Assembly: GCA_036374995.1 (NCBI GenBank)
Contig: DASUSS010000108.1
Location: 124,001 to 188,000, forward strand
Source of the DNA: SH-MAG3 sp036374995
Lineage (GTDB): Bacteria; Gemmatimonadota; Gemmatimonadetes; Longimicrobiales; RSA9
Reading direction: 5' to 3'
DNA: 64,000 bases
How positions within the stretch are numbered: position 1 is the first letter of the stretch; every line of letters begins with the position of its first letter. A program made the translations under genes and the position numbers. The notes under the pieces are model-generated. The model did no database searches and was not told the origin of the DNA. It saw only the letters and a list, made by a program, of their open reading frames with translations. Shown here one piece after another: positions 34,893 through 44,300 of this stretch.

Positions 34893-37733
34893 TCAGCCGA
34901 CCGGTGCCAGTCCCAGCGTGTCGGCCAGAAACCGGCCGGTATGCGACACCGGATTGGCCGCGACTGCCTCCGGACTGCCTTCCGCGACGACGCGTCCGCC
35001 GCCCGCTCCGCCTTCCGGTCCGAGATCGATGATCCAGTCGGCCGTCTTGACCACCTCGAGGTTGTGCTCGATCACGATGACCGTGTTGCCGCGATCGACC
35101 AGGCGATGCAGCACGTGCAGCAGCAGGCGCACATCCTCGAAATGCAGGCCGGTCGTCGGCTCATCCAGGATGTAGAGGGTGCGGCCGGTGTCGCGCCGTG
35201 ACAGCTCGGTCGCGAGCTTGACCCGCTGCGCCTCGCCGCCCGACAGCGTCGTCGCGGACTGGCCGAGATGGATGTAGCCGAGCCCGACATCCGACAGCGT
35301 CTGGAGCTTGTGCCGGATGTTCGGCACGGCGTCGAAGAACTCGAGCGCTTCGTCGACCGTCATGTCGAGGACGTCGGCGATCGTGCGGCCCTTGTAGAAG
35401 ACCTCGAGCGTCTCCCGGTTGTAGCGACGGCCGCGACACACATCGCACGGGACGTACACGTCCGGCAGGAAATGCATCTCGATCTTGATCAGGCCGTCGC
35501 CCTGGCACGCCTCGCAGCGTCCGCCCTTCACGTTGAAGCTGAAGCGCCCGGGCGTGTAGCCGCGGATCTTCGACTCCGGCAGCTCGGCGAACAGCGTGCG
35601 GATGGGCGTGAACAGGCCGGTGTACGTGGCCGGATTCGACCGCGGCGTGCGGCCGATCGCGGACTGGTCGATGTCGACGACCTTGTCCACGCGCTCGATG
35701 CCGTCGATCCCGTCGTGCTCGCCGGGCAGCACGCGCGCATTGTAGAAGTGACGCGAGAGAGCGGCGTACAGGATGTCGGTGATGAGCGTGCTCTTGCCGG
35801 AGCCGCTCACGCCGGTGACGCACGTGAACGTACCGAGCGGGAACGCCGCATCGATGTCGCTCAGGTTGTGGGCGCGCGCACCGCGCACGACGAGATGCTC
35901 GCCGTCGGCTGCCGCGCGCCGCTGCTTCGGTACCGGGATCTCGCGGTCGCCGCGCAGATAGGCGGCCGTGAGCGAGCGGTCGCTCTTCAGCACGTCGTCG
36001 AGCGTGCCGGCAGCCACGACGTGGCCGCCGTGGCGGCCCGCGCCGGGGCCCATGTCGATGATGTGATCCGCGGCGATGATCGTTTCGCGGTCGTGCTCGA
36101 CGACGAGCACCGTGTTGCCCAGATCGCGCAGCTGCTGGAGCGTCTGGAGCAGGCGCTCGTTGTCACGCTGGTGCAGGCCGATGCTCGGCTCATCGAGGAT
36201 GTACAGCACGCCGACGAGGCGGCTGCCGATCTGTGTCGCCAGCCGGATCCGCTGCGCCTCGCCGCCCGAGAGCGTCTCGGCACTGCGGCCGAGCGTCAGG
36301 TACTCCAGGCCGACGTTCACCAGGAACTGGAGCCGCTCGCGCACTTCCTTCAGGATCGGGCCCGCGATCTCCGGCGGCAGTGAAGTGGACGATGCCAGGT
36401 CGGCAAAGAACACGAGCGCCTCGCCCACGCTCATCTGCACGACATCGCCGATCGAGCGACCGCCGACCGTGACGGCGAGGCTCTCGGGCTTGAGGCGGCT
36501 GCCGCCGCACGTGCGGCAGGGCAGCGTCATCATGTACTCCTGAAGCTGCTCGCGGACCGTATCGGATGTGGTCTCTTCGTAGCGGCGCATCACGTTCGTG
36601 AGCACGCCCTCCCACGGCTCGCTGTACGAGCCGGCGGCGCCGCCGGCCCGATACGGAAACTTCACCTTGCGGCGGCCGGATCCGTTCAGGATGCCGTCGC
36701 GCACCTTCTGCGGCAGCTCACCCCACGGCGAGTTCGGATCGAAGCCGTAGTGATCGGCCAGGCCGGGAACGACGGTGCGCCGCAGGTGTCCGGTCGGCTC
36801 GCCCCACGGCAGGATCACGCCCTCGAGGATGGAGATGATCGGGTCGCCGACGACCAGGTCGGGGCTCACCTCGCGCCGCGTGCCGAGTCCGCCGCAGCCG
36901 TCGCACGCGCCGTATGGCGAATTGAACGAGAACTGACGGGGCTCGAGCTCGGCCATGCTCGTGCCGCAGTGAACGCACGCGTAGCGCTCGCTGAAGAGGT
37001 GGGACTTCGCCTCGGCGGCATGCTCGACGACTTCCGCGATCCCGTTCGCCGCGCGCAGCGCCGTCTCGAGCGAGTCCGCGAGCCGCGAGCGGTCCGCCTC
37101 GCGCACGACGAGACGGTCCACGACGACCGAGATGTCGTGGTTCTCGTACCGGTTCAGCTTCGGCGGCGACTCCAGATCGTGCAGCTCGCCATCGACGCGC
37201 ACGCGCACGAACCCCTTGCGGCGCGCTTCCTCGAACAGGTCCCGGAACTCGCCCTTCCGGCCCCGCACGAGCGGCGCGAGCACCTCGATGCGCGTGCCCT
37301 CCGGCCACGCGAGGATCTGATCGACGATCTGCGTCGCCGACTGCCGCCGCACCGGCCGGCCGCACTCCGTGCAGTGCGGCACACCGACACGCGCCCAGAG
37401 CAGGCGCAGGTAGTCGTATACCTCCGTGACGGTTCCCACCGTCGAGCGCGGATTGCGGCCGGTCGTCTTCTGCTCGATCGAGATCGCCGGCGACAGGCCG
37501 TCGATCACATCGACATCGGGCTTCTCCATCACGCCGAGGAACTGCCGCGCATACGCCGACAGCGACTCCACGTAGCGGCGCTGCCCCTCTGCGTAGATCG
37601 TATCGAAGGCGAGCGACGACTTCCCCGACCCGGACAGGCCGGTGATCACGACCAGCCGGTCGCGCGGGATCTCGACGTCGATGTTCTGGAGGTTGTGCTC
37701 GCGGGCACCGCGGACGACCAGCTTCTCTTCCAT
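34893..37733 (-). CDS. uvrA: Excinuclease ABC subunit A
   Basis: UvrA is the damage-recognition ATPase of nucleotide excision repair. The 946-residue protein has the N-terminal Walker A GLSGSGKSSLAFDT, the second Walker A GVSGSGKSTLITD near 640, ABC signatures LSGGEAQRIRLATQIG and LSGGEAQRVKLATELS, and zinc-finger cysteine pairs at about 255-285 and 740-765. RRYVESLSAYARQFLG and DGLSPAISIEQKTTGRNPRSTVGT near the N-terminus are diagnostic. Length and start match the family. No uvrB or uvrC is present here. Confidence 0.97.
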   Translation of the reverse strand: MEEKLVVRGAREHNLQNIDVEIPRDRLVVITGLSGSGKSSLAFDTIYAEGQRRYVESLSAYARQFLGVMEKPDVDVIDGLSPAISIEQKTTGRNPRSTVGTVTEVYDYLRLLWARVGVPHCTECGRPVRRQSATQIVDQILAWPEGTRIEVLAPLVRGRKGEFRDLFEEARRKGFVRVRVDGELHDLESPPKLNRYENHDISVVVDRLVVREADRSRLADSLETALRAANGIAEVVEHAAEAKSHLFSERYACVHCGTSMAELEPRQFSFNSPYGACDGCGGLGTRREVSPDLVVGDPIISILEGVILPWGEPTGHLRRTVVPGLADHYGFDPNSPWGELPQKVRDGILNGSGRRKVKFPYRAGGAAGSYSEPWEGVLTNVMRRYEETTSDTVREQLQEYMMTLPCRTCGGSRLKPESLAVTVGGRSIGDVVQMSVGEALVFFADLASSTSLPPEIAGPILKEVRERLQFLVNVGLEYLTLGRSAETLSGGEAQRIRLATQIGSRLVGVLYILDEPSIGLHQRDNERLLQTLQQLRDLGNTVLVVEHDRETIIAADHIIDMGPGAGRHGGHVVAAGTLDDVLKSDRSLTAAYLRGDREIPVPKQRRAAADGEHLVVRGARAHNLSDIDAAFPLGTFTCVTGVSGSGKSTLITDILYAALSRHFYNARVLPGEHDGIDGIERVDKVVDIDQSAIGRTPRSNPATYTGLFTPIRTLFAELPESKIRGYTPGRFSFNVKGGRCEACQGDGLIKIEMHFLPDVYVPCDVCRGRRYNRETLEVFYKGRTIADVLDMTVDEALEFFDAVPNIRHKLQTLSDVGLGYIHLGQSATTLSGGEAQRVKLATELSRRDTGRTLYILDEPTTGLHFEDVRLLLHVLHRLVDRGNTVIVIEHNLEVVKTADWIIDLGPEGGAGGGRVVAEGSPEAVAANPVSHTGRFLADTLGLAPVG

Positions 37734-37917
37734 GTGCTCCGGGGTTCGGGTGGGGTGAGAGTACCCCCGCGCGCACTGCGGGTTCTGAGAGACCAGGCCA
37801 CCGGTTCCCGCAGGAAACGTCAGGAGGACGTGCGAGCTCGGGGAGGTGCTTCGCGGGTTCCGGATCCCGGGTCTGGCGAACCGAACACGCCCTTTCCTAC
37901 CCCGCCGCGACCACGGA

Positions 37918-38481
37918 CTACTTCGCCCGCTCCAGGTACTTCCCTTCCCGCGGATCGACGCGGAGCATGTCGCCCTCGTTGATGAACGCGGGGACCTGGA
38001 CGGTGACGCCGTTCGAGAGCTTCGCGGGCTTCGTCATCGCGGTCTTGGTGGCGCCGGTCATGGTCGGCTCGGTCTCGACCACCTCGAGCTCGAGCGAGGA
38101 CGGCAGCTCGACGCCGATCGCCTGGCCGTTATAGAACTCCGCGAGGATCACCATGTTCTCCGTGAGCCACTGCCCTGCATCACCCAGCACTTCATCATCC
38201 AGCATGAGCATCTCGTACGTCTCGTTGTTCATGAAGTGGTAATGATGCGCGTCCTTGTACATGAACTGGAGCTCATGCGTCTCCATCTGCGCCTTCTCGA
38301 CGGTGTCGGCTGCGCGGAAACGGTGCTCCGTCATCGCACCCGTCTTGATGTTGCGCATCTTCGCCTGGACGAACGCGCGCAGATTGCCCGGTGTGTGATG
38401 ATGGAAATCGATCACGCGGTGCGGCTCGCCATTGAAGATGATGACGTTGCCGCGACGGATCTGCGTGGCAGGCATGGGCAT
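37918..38481 (-). CDS. efp: Elongation factor P with asparagine at the tip position
   Basis: EF-P binds between the P and E sites and relieves ribosome stalling at polyproline. The 187-residue protein has the KOW-like domain I, an OB domain with VELPSSLELEVVETEP and ATKTAMTKPAKLSNGVTVQVPAFINEGD, and ends GKYLERAK, all typical. In domain I the loop reads HTPGNLRAF, so the residue aligned with the modified Lys34 of E. coli (PGKGQAF) is Asn, with an Arg two positions later. Known beta-lysylation, rhamnosylation or aminopentanolylation would not apply to Asn. An AAGGA lies eight bases before the ATG. Confidence 0.95.
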   Translation of the reverse strand: MPMPATQIRRGNVIIFNGEPHRVIDFHHHTPGNLRAFVQAKMRNIKTGAMTEHRFRAADTVEKAQMETHELQFMYKDAHHYHFMNNETYEMLMLDDEVLGDAGQWLTENMVILAEFYNGQAIGVELPSSLELEVVETEPTMTGATKTAMTKPAKLSNGVTVQVPAFINEGDMLRVDPREGKYLERAK

Positions 38482-38533
38482 GGAAATCGTTCCTTACTCG
38501 CGGTAGAAGCAGTAGAGCCTGGCAATTTTCGCG

Positions 38534-38583
38534 GCGGCCGGCATGCGCGTCAAGCGGCCGGCATGCGTGTCGAGCGGCCGGCG
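38534..38583. repeat. Short tandem repeat between the hydrolase gene and efp
   Basis: Two 20-base units (GCGGCCGGCATGCGCGTCAA and one with two changes) are followed by a partial third copy beginning GCGGCCGGC. They fill much of the 116-base gap upstream of efp on the minus strand. Each unit contains palindromic GCATGC and CCGG cores. Confidence 0.7.
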
Positions 38584-38597
38584 TCTCGTCCGGGCGC

Positions 38598-39464
38598 TCA
38601 GGCCGAGCGGTGCGCGGCGAGCCAGTCGGCGAGCAGCGGCCAGATCTCGTGCCGCGCATCGCGGCTGACGACGAGGCCGACGTGGTCGTAGTCGCGTCGG
38701 AACCCGGTGTCGATCCCGGCCTCGATGAACAGGCGATCGGCGGAAGCGACCAGCTCGAAGAGTCCGCGGCAGGCGTGGGGCGGCGCGAAGCGGTAGTCGC
38801 CGCTGCCGGCGAGGAACAGAAGCGGCAGACGCAGGGACGCGAGCGTGACGCTGTAATCGGTGCCGTCGCGTCCGATCCAGTGCCCCTTGAGGTTCCAGTC
38901 CATCCACTGCTCCATGACGCCGGGCAGCTCATCCTCGGGTCCGAGTCCGAGCAGCCGCGCGGGGAACGCCGTCATGTGGCGGGAGGCGAGTCGCATCGAC
39001 CACGCCGCGATACGGCGCCAGCGCTGGAGCCACGGCAGCGGTGTGGCGATGATCGCGGCGGCGGCGACGCGGGCCTCGAGCCCGGTGGTGCCTGCGAGTG
39101 CGGCGAGGACGGAAGCGCCACCGGCGGAATGGCCGACGAGGAGCGGGCGCCTGCCGTCCGCCGCCGCCGCGGCGACGGCCGCCGGGATGTCGAACCGGCC
39201 CCAGTCGTCGAAGTTCCAGCGCTGTCCGGGCGCCGGCCGCTGACTCTGGCCGTGCCCGCGAAAGTCGATGGTCCACGCCTCGAAGCCGCGCGTCGCGAGC
39301 TCGCGGGCGAATCCGGTGCCGCGGGTGCCGAGCCAGAAGCTCCAGTTCGAGAACGTGCCGGGCGCGAGCACGACGGGCACTGCTGCGCGGTCGCCGAGCC
39401 GATGGACGGCAATGCTGACGCCGTCCGCCGTCGTGATGCGCTCCACGGTCGCGGCACCGGTCAT
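38598..39464 (-). CDS. Alpha/beta hydrolase
   Basis: A 288-residue alpha/beta-fold hydrolase without signal peptide. The oxyanion strand VVLAPGTFSNWSFW is near 30, the DFRGHGQS segment near 65, the nucleophile elbow GHSAGG near 113, the acid in FLAGSGDYRF near 215, and the His in DYDHVGLVV near 258, so the catalytic triad is complete. The region around the nucleophile resembles lipases and esterases rather than epoxide hydrolases or dehalogenases. It lies between efp and the diacylglycerol-kinase-like gene (10 bases), and a lipid substrate is possible but unproven. Confidence 0.82.
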   Translation of the reverse strand: MTGAATVERITTADGVSIAVHRLGDRAAVPVVLAPGTFSNWSFWLGTRGTGFARELATRGFEAWTIDFRGHGQSQRPAPGQRWNFDDWGRFDIPAAVAAAAADGRRPLLVGHSAGGASVLAALAGTTGLEARVAAAAIIATPLPWLQRWRRIAAWSMRLASRHMTAFPARLLGLGPEDELPGVMEQWMDWNLKGHWIGRDGTDYSVTLASLRLPLLFLAGSGDYRFAPPHACRGLFELVASADRLFIEAGIDTGFRRDYDHVGLVVSRDARHEIWPLLADWLAAHRSA

Positions 39465-39474
39465 CCGCAGCAGT

Positions 39475-40410
39475 CTATGCGGGCAGGATGACGCGCATCG
39501 CCTCGCGCATGACCGAGACCGTGACGGGCGTCACGCCCGACGGGTCGCCATCCACCTGCACGGCAATGGGCGGATCGGCATCGATCGTGATCTCGTGGGC
39601 CTGGAAGTGGAGCAGGCGGTCGCTGCCGGTGAACTTGCGATTCGCGGACCGCCAGAGAATGGCGGCGAGGTCGGGCGCGTGACGCGGCGCGACGATGACG
39701 ACGTCGAGCAGGCCGTCGTGCCAGGCACTGGTCGGCTGGGGCGCGAGGCAGAAGCGGAGCGGGAGCCAGCGCGTGAAGAGCTCGCCGACGTTCGCGACCA
39801 TGACGGACACGGCATCGACTTCGATCTCGCGATCATCGGCGCGCAGATGGAAGCGGCGCTGCCCCGCAGTGAGCGCCTCCTTCATCGCCGCGTACACATA
39901 GGCACCGAAGCCGAATCGCTCCTTCAGCTCGCGCGTCGCGGACTGCATGACGGCCGCGTCGAAGCCCGCGCCGGCAACGAGCGCGAACGCGCGGCCGTCG
40001 ATCCGCCCGAGGTCGATGTTCGACGGCGCGCCGAACACCGCGACATCGACGGCGGCCTCGAGCGCGCGCGGGATGCCGAGGTTGTACGCCACCTGGTTCG
40101 CGGTGCCACGCGGGATGATGGCGAGCGGCGTGGCCGAGCCGGCGAGACCCGTCGCCGCTTCGGCGAGCGTGCCGTCGCCGCCGCACACCGCGACGGCGCG
40201 GTAGCCGAGCTGCGCGGCATCGCGTGCGAGCTCCGTTGCGTGGCCCGCGCGCTCGGTGGGGATCAGGTCGAACGAGGCACCGCGCTCGGCGAACGCGCCG
40301 CCGAGCCGGCGGCGGAGCCGACGTTCGTCGTCGTGGCCGGCGTGAGGGTTGACGATGATGAGAGTACGGCCGGCACGAGCGCCGGCCGTACGGATGTCGA
40401 GGGGTGTCAC
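39475..40410 (-). CDS. Diacylglycerol kinase family lipid kinase (DagK/YegS-like)
   Basis: A 311-residue lipid or sphingosine-kinase-fold protein. The family signature TLIIVNPHAG is at residue 16, the GGDGTLAEAATGL nucleotide loop near 78, IIPRGTANQVAYNLGIP near 98, and VAGAGFDAAVM near 140. These proteins phosphorylate diacylglycerol or related lipids at the membrane. The N-terminal extension of about 15 residues is short and poorly conserved, so the start could be slightly internal. The next gene downstream is an alpha/beta hydrolase that could also act on lipids. Confidence 0.87.
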   Translation of the reverse strand: MTPLDIRTAGARAGRTLIIVNPHAGHDDERRLRRRLGGAFAERGASFDLIPTERAGHATELARDAAQLGYRAVAVCGGDGTLAEAATGLAGSATPLAIIPRGTANQVAYNLGIPRALEAAVDVAVFGAPSNIDLGRIDGRAFALVAGAGFDAAVMQSATRELKERFGFGAYVYAAMKEALTAGQRRFHLRADDREIEVDAVSVMVANVGELFTRWLPLRFCLAPQPTSAWHDGLLDVVIVAPRHAPDLAAILWRSANRKFTGSDRLLHFQAHEITIDADPPIAVQVDGDPSGVTPVTVSVMREAMRVILPA

Positions 40411-40425
40411 CAGGTCACGGGTCGG

Positions 40426-41286
40426 TCAGGCGCCGATCGCGCGGAACTGCGGATCGCTCTCGATCGACTGAAGCCGCGCCACCCGCTCTTCGGTCGCGGG
40501 GTGCGTGCTGAACAGCCGCATCATGCTCTTGCCCCGCAGCGGATTCACGATCGCGAGCTGTGCGGCCGCCGGATTCACCTGCATCGGGATGCGCTGGGCG
40601 TAGGCGTCCAGCTTGCGCAGCGCGCCGGCCAGATTCATCGGGCGACCGGTGATGCGCGCCGCCGTGGCGTCCGCCTGGAACTCGTTCTGCCGACTGATCG
40701 CGAACTGGATGATCATCGCCGCGATCGGCGCCACGATCGCCGCGACGATCAGCGCGAACGGATTGCCCTCGTCGCCATCCCGGCCGCCGAGGATCAGGCC
40801 CCAGCGCGCGATGCTCGCGACCATCGCAATGGCACCCGCCATCGTGGCCGCGACCGTACCCACGAGCATGTGACGGTGCTTGATGTGCGCCAGCTCGTGC
40901 GCGACGACACCCTCCAGCTCCTCGCGACTCACGAGCTTCAGAATGCCCGCCGTGCAGCAGACCACCGCATGCTTCTCGTTGCGCCCGGTCGCGAACGCGT
41001 TCGGCTGCTCGGACGGCGCTATCGCGACCGTCGGCATCGGCAGACCCGCCTGCTGCCGCAGGCGGTCCACCATGTCGTACAGCTCCGGCGCAGTCGCGCG
41101 GTCGATGACCTTCGCGCGGTACATCTTCAGCACCATCCGGTCGCTGAACCAGTACATCCCGAAGTTCATGACTGCGGCGAGCACGAAGAAGATCATCATG
41201 CCCTGCTGTCCGCCGACCGCGCCGCCGAGCACCACCAGCAGCGCCGTGAGACCGGCCATCAGCATGAACACTTTCATCCGTTCCAT
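40426..41286 (-). CDS. htpX: Membrane zinc metalloprotease HtpX (M48 family)
   Basis: HtpX degrades misfolded inner-membrane proteins, with its active site facing the cytoplasm. The 286-residue protein has two N-terminal hydrophobic helices (residues 5-50), the zinc-binding HELAHIKHRH motif near 129, two more hydrophobic segments at about 145-200, and the ARITGRPMNLAGALRKLD region with the third ligand Glu in the preceding QNEFQADATA. FSTHPATEERVARLQ is near the end, as in other members. A GGGAGG-containing leader precedes the ATG at 41286; ATG 41277 is an alternative. Confidence 0.93.
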   Translation of the reverse strand: MERMKVFMLMAGLTALLVVLGGAVGGQQGMMIFFVLAAVMNFGMYWFSDRMVLKMYRAKVIDRATAPELYDMVDRLRQQAGLPMPTVAIAPSEQPNAFATGRNEKHAVVCCTAGILKLVSREELEGVVAHELAHIKHRHMLVGTVAATMAGAIAMVASIARWGLILGGRDGDEGNPFALIVAAIVAPIAAMIIQFAISRQNEFQADATAARITGRPMNLAGALRKLDAYAQRIPMQVNPAAAQLAIVNPLRGKSMMRLFSTHPATEERVARLQSIESDPQFRAIGA

Positions 41287-41382
41287 TTGCCCTGCCTCCC
41301 GGTTGTCCTGTGCTGGCGGATTATACCCGGGGTGCGGGGGGGTGGTCCAGCAGTAGCGACGTTGCAGTCCTCCGCGCCGCGT

Positions 41383-44300
41383 TCAGAAGCCCCACTCCCG
41401 GAACAGCAGGAATCCGTAGACCTTCCTGAGCCCGGCCTCCTGTCTCAGGCCGAAGCCGGGTGTGCGGGCGAGGCGGTCCTCGGCGAAGAGCTCGAAGGAG
41501 TACTCGGGCATGAAGCGCCACTCCAGGCGGGCGCCGGCGTCGAGATTGGACGTGCCGAGCCGCTTCGACACGCCGAGATACAGGTCGGAGGTGAGGTAGC
41601 TGCCGATCTCGAGCTGGGTCTCGGCCAGGATGTTCGAGAGGCCGGCGTCGTTCGGATCGGTGCCGGCGGTCTCGACGGTGGTGAGGCCGACGTAGTCGAG
41701 CAGACCCGCGCTCTGCACGAGCGTCTGGAGGCCGCTGGACGCGTAGCCGAGCACGCTGGGTGTGAGCGTGCTGCTCAGGCTGCCGGTGCCGGTCTGGTCG
41801 CCGCCGGCCGCGTTCGCGACCTCCCAGGTGGGCACGCCGAAGAAAAGGTAGGATGCGAGGTCCGATTCGCTGATCGGCGGCTGCACGTCGCTCGAGAGAT
41901 GGACGCGCGGGCTCTGGAGCGTGCCGGACACGATGGCGAGCACATCGAGCGGCTCGCCGCGAGCCCGCGCCTTGTACGCGGCCGTGATCGAGAGATTCGG
42001 ATCGATGCCGGGCGTGCCCGGGAAATCGATCGTGCCCTGCCGCACCTGGAAGCGACGCGACTGGAGCGGCGGATAATACAGCGTGTACGTGCCGCGCTCG
42101 ACGTTGAGCGACCCTGTCAGCCGCAGGTCCTCGTCGCGGCGGCTGCGGTCGAACGCGACGGTCAGTCTGCCGCGCACCTCGACATCCATGTCGCGGCTGC
42201 GGAGCCAGGAGTCGGCACCCACCTCGACCTCCATGCTGTCCACCTGGAGGTTCTTCAGGAACGGGTTCTGCGACGCGGCGATGATCGGCCGCACCGCGAC
42301 GAGCGAGGTGTCGACGATGCTGAGCAGCGTCGGGTCGTCGAGCGACACGCCGGACAGCAGGTACTGTCGGTACAGCTCCTCGATGAAGAGTGTGCCGTCA
42401 TCCACGCGCAGCCGTCCGCTCACCTCCGGCCGCGTGTACCGGCCGCCCAGCCGGACCGCGCCCGTGACGCGCGCCTCGACATCGCGCCGCTTCGCTGCAT
42501 ACACGCCGTCCGCGCTCAGGCGGAGATCGAACGCGGGATCCGACAGCGCAGTGAAATCGAGCGTGCCCTTGATCGTACCGTTGCCGACCGGCGCACTTCC
42601 GCCGAACGGACCGGTGCGTCCGCGCGGGTCGGCGGACAGCGCACTCATGTCCACGCGCAGCAGGCGGCCCTGCTCGAGCACGAAATTGCCGGTGACATCA
42701 CTGTAGCGCACACCGGACACGTCCCAGTCGGCCGTGCCGTTCCGGATCGCGAAGCCGCCGCTGAGCGACGGGTCGAGCGTGGTCCCGCCGATGATCATCT
42801 GTCCGTCGAGGCGGCCTCCGATGTTCGTGAAGCCCGCGACGAGTCCGAGCGGCAGCGCGGGCGGGAGACTGTCGGCATCGATCGTGACGCGCAGCGGCTC
42901 GTCGAGACGACGCTCGTCGACCGCCGCGAGCCGGAGATCGATCGGGATCCTGCCGCCGCCCGCGAGGATGCTGCGGCCGCCGTACTGCGCCTCCGCGTGC
43001 ACGTCCAGAGCCCGCGCCGCATAATTCAGCTCGGCGAACGCCCGATCGATGCGAACGTCGCGATACAGCAGGTCGTGTGCGCTGACCTCCGCCTCGATGA
43101 ACGGCGCGAGCGCGGTACCGGAAACGCGGAGCACACCATCGAGCCTGCCGCCGCCCGGCGCATCGGAGCGGAGTGCGCCGAGCAGGTCTGCGAACGGGAC
43201 CTCCGTGACGCCGATCATGAACTCGACGGGCGGTGCGGGTCCGGTGGTGGCCGCGGCCCAGGCGAGACGGCCGCCTGCGACGGCACGGCCGCCGGCACCG
43301 CGCTCGAGCGCAATCGAGTCGACCACGGCCACACCGTTCGCGACACGGATGGTCGCGGGCGCCGCGAGCAGCCACGGGGAGCGGCTGCCGAGCCGGAGCT
43401 CGTCGACATGCACGGTCGTCGCCCGGCCGCTGTCGGCCGGCACGCGAAGCACGGCGCCGCGTGCGAACACCCGATCCATTCCGTCCGCCGTGGCTCCCGC
43501 CGTGATCGCGACCGAGTCGGCGGCGCCGCTCAGCTCGAGCCGCGCGATCTGGAGCGGATGCGAGAACGCGATCACGGAGTCCGCCGTCGCCACGAGTCGG
43601 AATCCCGGATCGGACGTTCCGACGAACGTGGCCGCTGCCTCGGCATGCATGCGGGATGCGGATACCGGGCCGAGCAGGATTCCGTCGCCGGTCGCGCTCC
43701 CCTCGATCGTGAGATCGCGCAGCCAGCCGGTCACGGTGGCGAGCGCCTCGACGCGGCCGGTGACGCGCGGCTCACCATCGGCGGCCGGTCCGCGATTGCG
43801 GTAGAGGAACGGCTCGAGTGCGGTGAGCGACTCGGTGGAGAACCCCACATCGAGCCGGCCCGCCCCGCCCTCGACGAGCGCGATCGTGCCATGTGCGCGG
43901 CCGCTCCCCAGCGGTCCGCGCAGCAGCGCGCTGTCGACGACGAGCACACCGTCCGCCATGCGCGCGTCGACGACCAGGCGCGAGTGCGGCAGCTCGCCGA
44001 ACCGCGTGGAGTCCAGGACGAGCTGGACGGGACCCGACATCGTCGCGAACGCATCGCCGCGCAGATCGACGCTGAGCCGCCCCGACATGAACGTGGTCGG
44101 CAGGCCGGAGCGGAACGCGTCCGGACGGAAGCCGTGCGCTTCCGCGGTGGCCGCGATCCGTCGAGCGGACCCGCGTCCCTGCACGCGGCCGCTCACGAGC
44201 AGCGGACCACCGGGCGTCGCGAGCTCGGCGCGGAAACCGAGGTCGTCCCCGCTGCCCTCCACATGCACGGGTCCACTGAGCTGTCCCTGCAAACCCTTCA

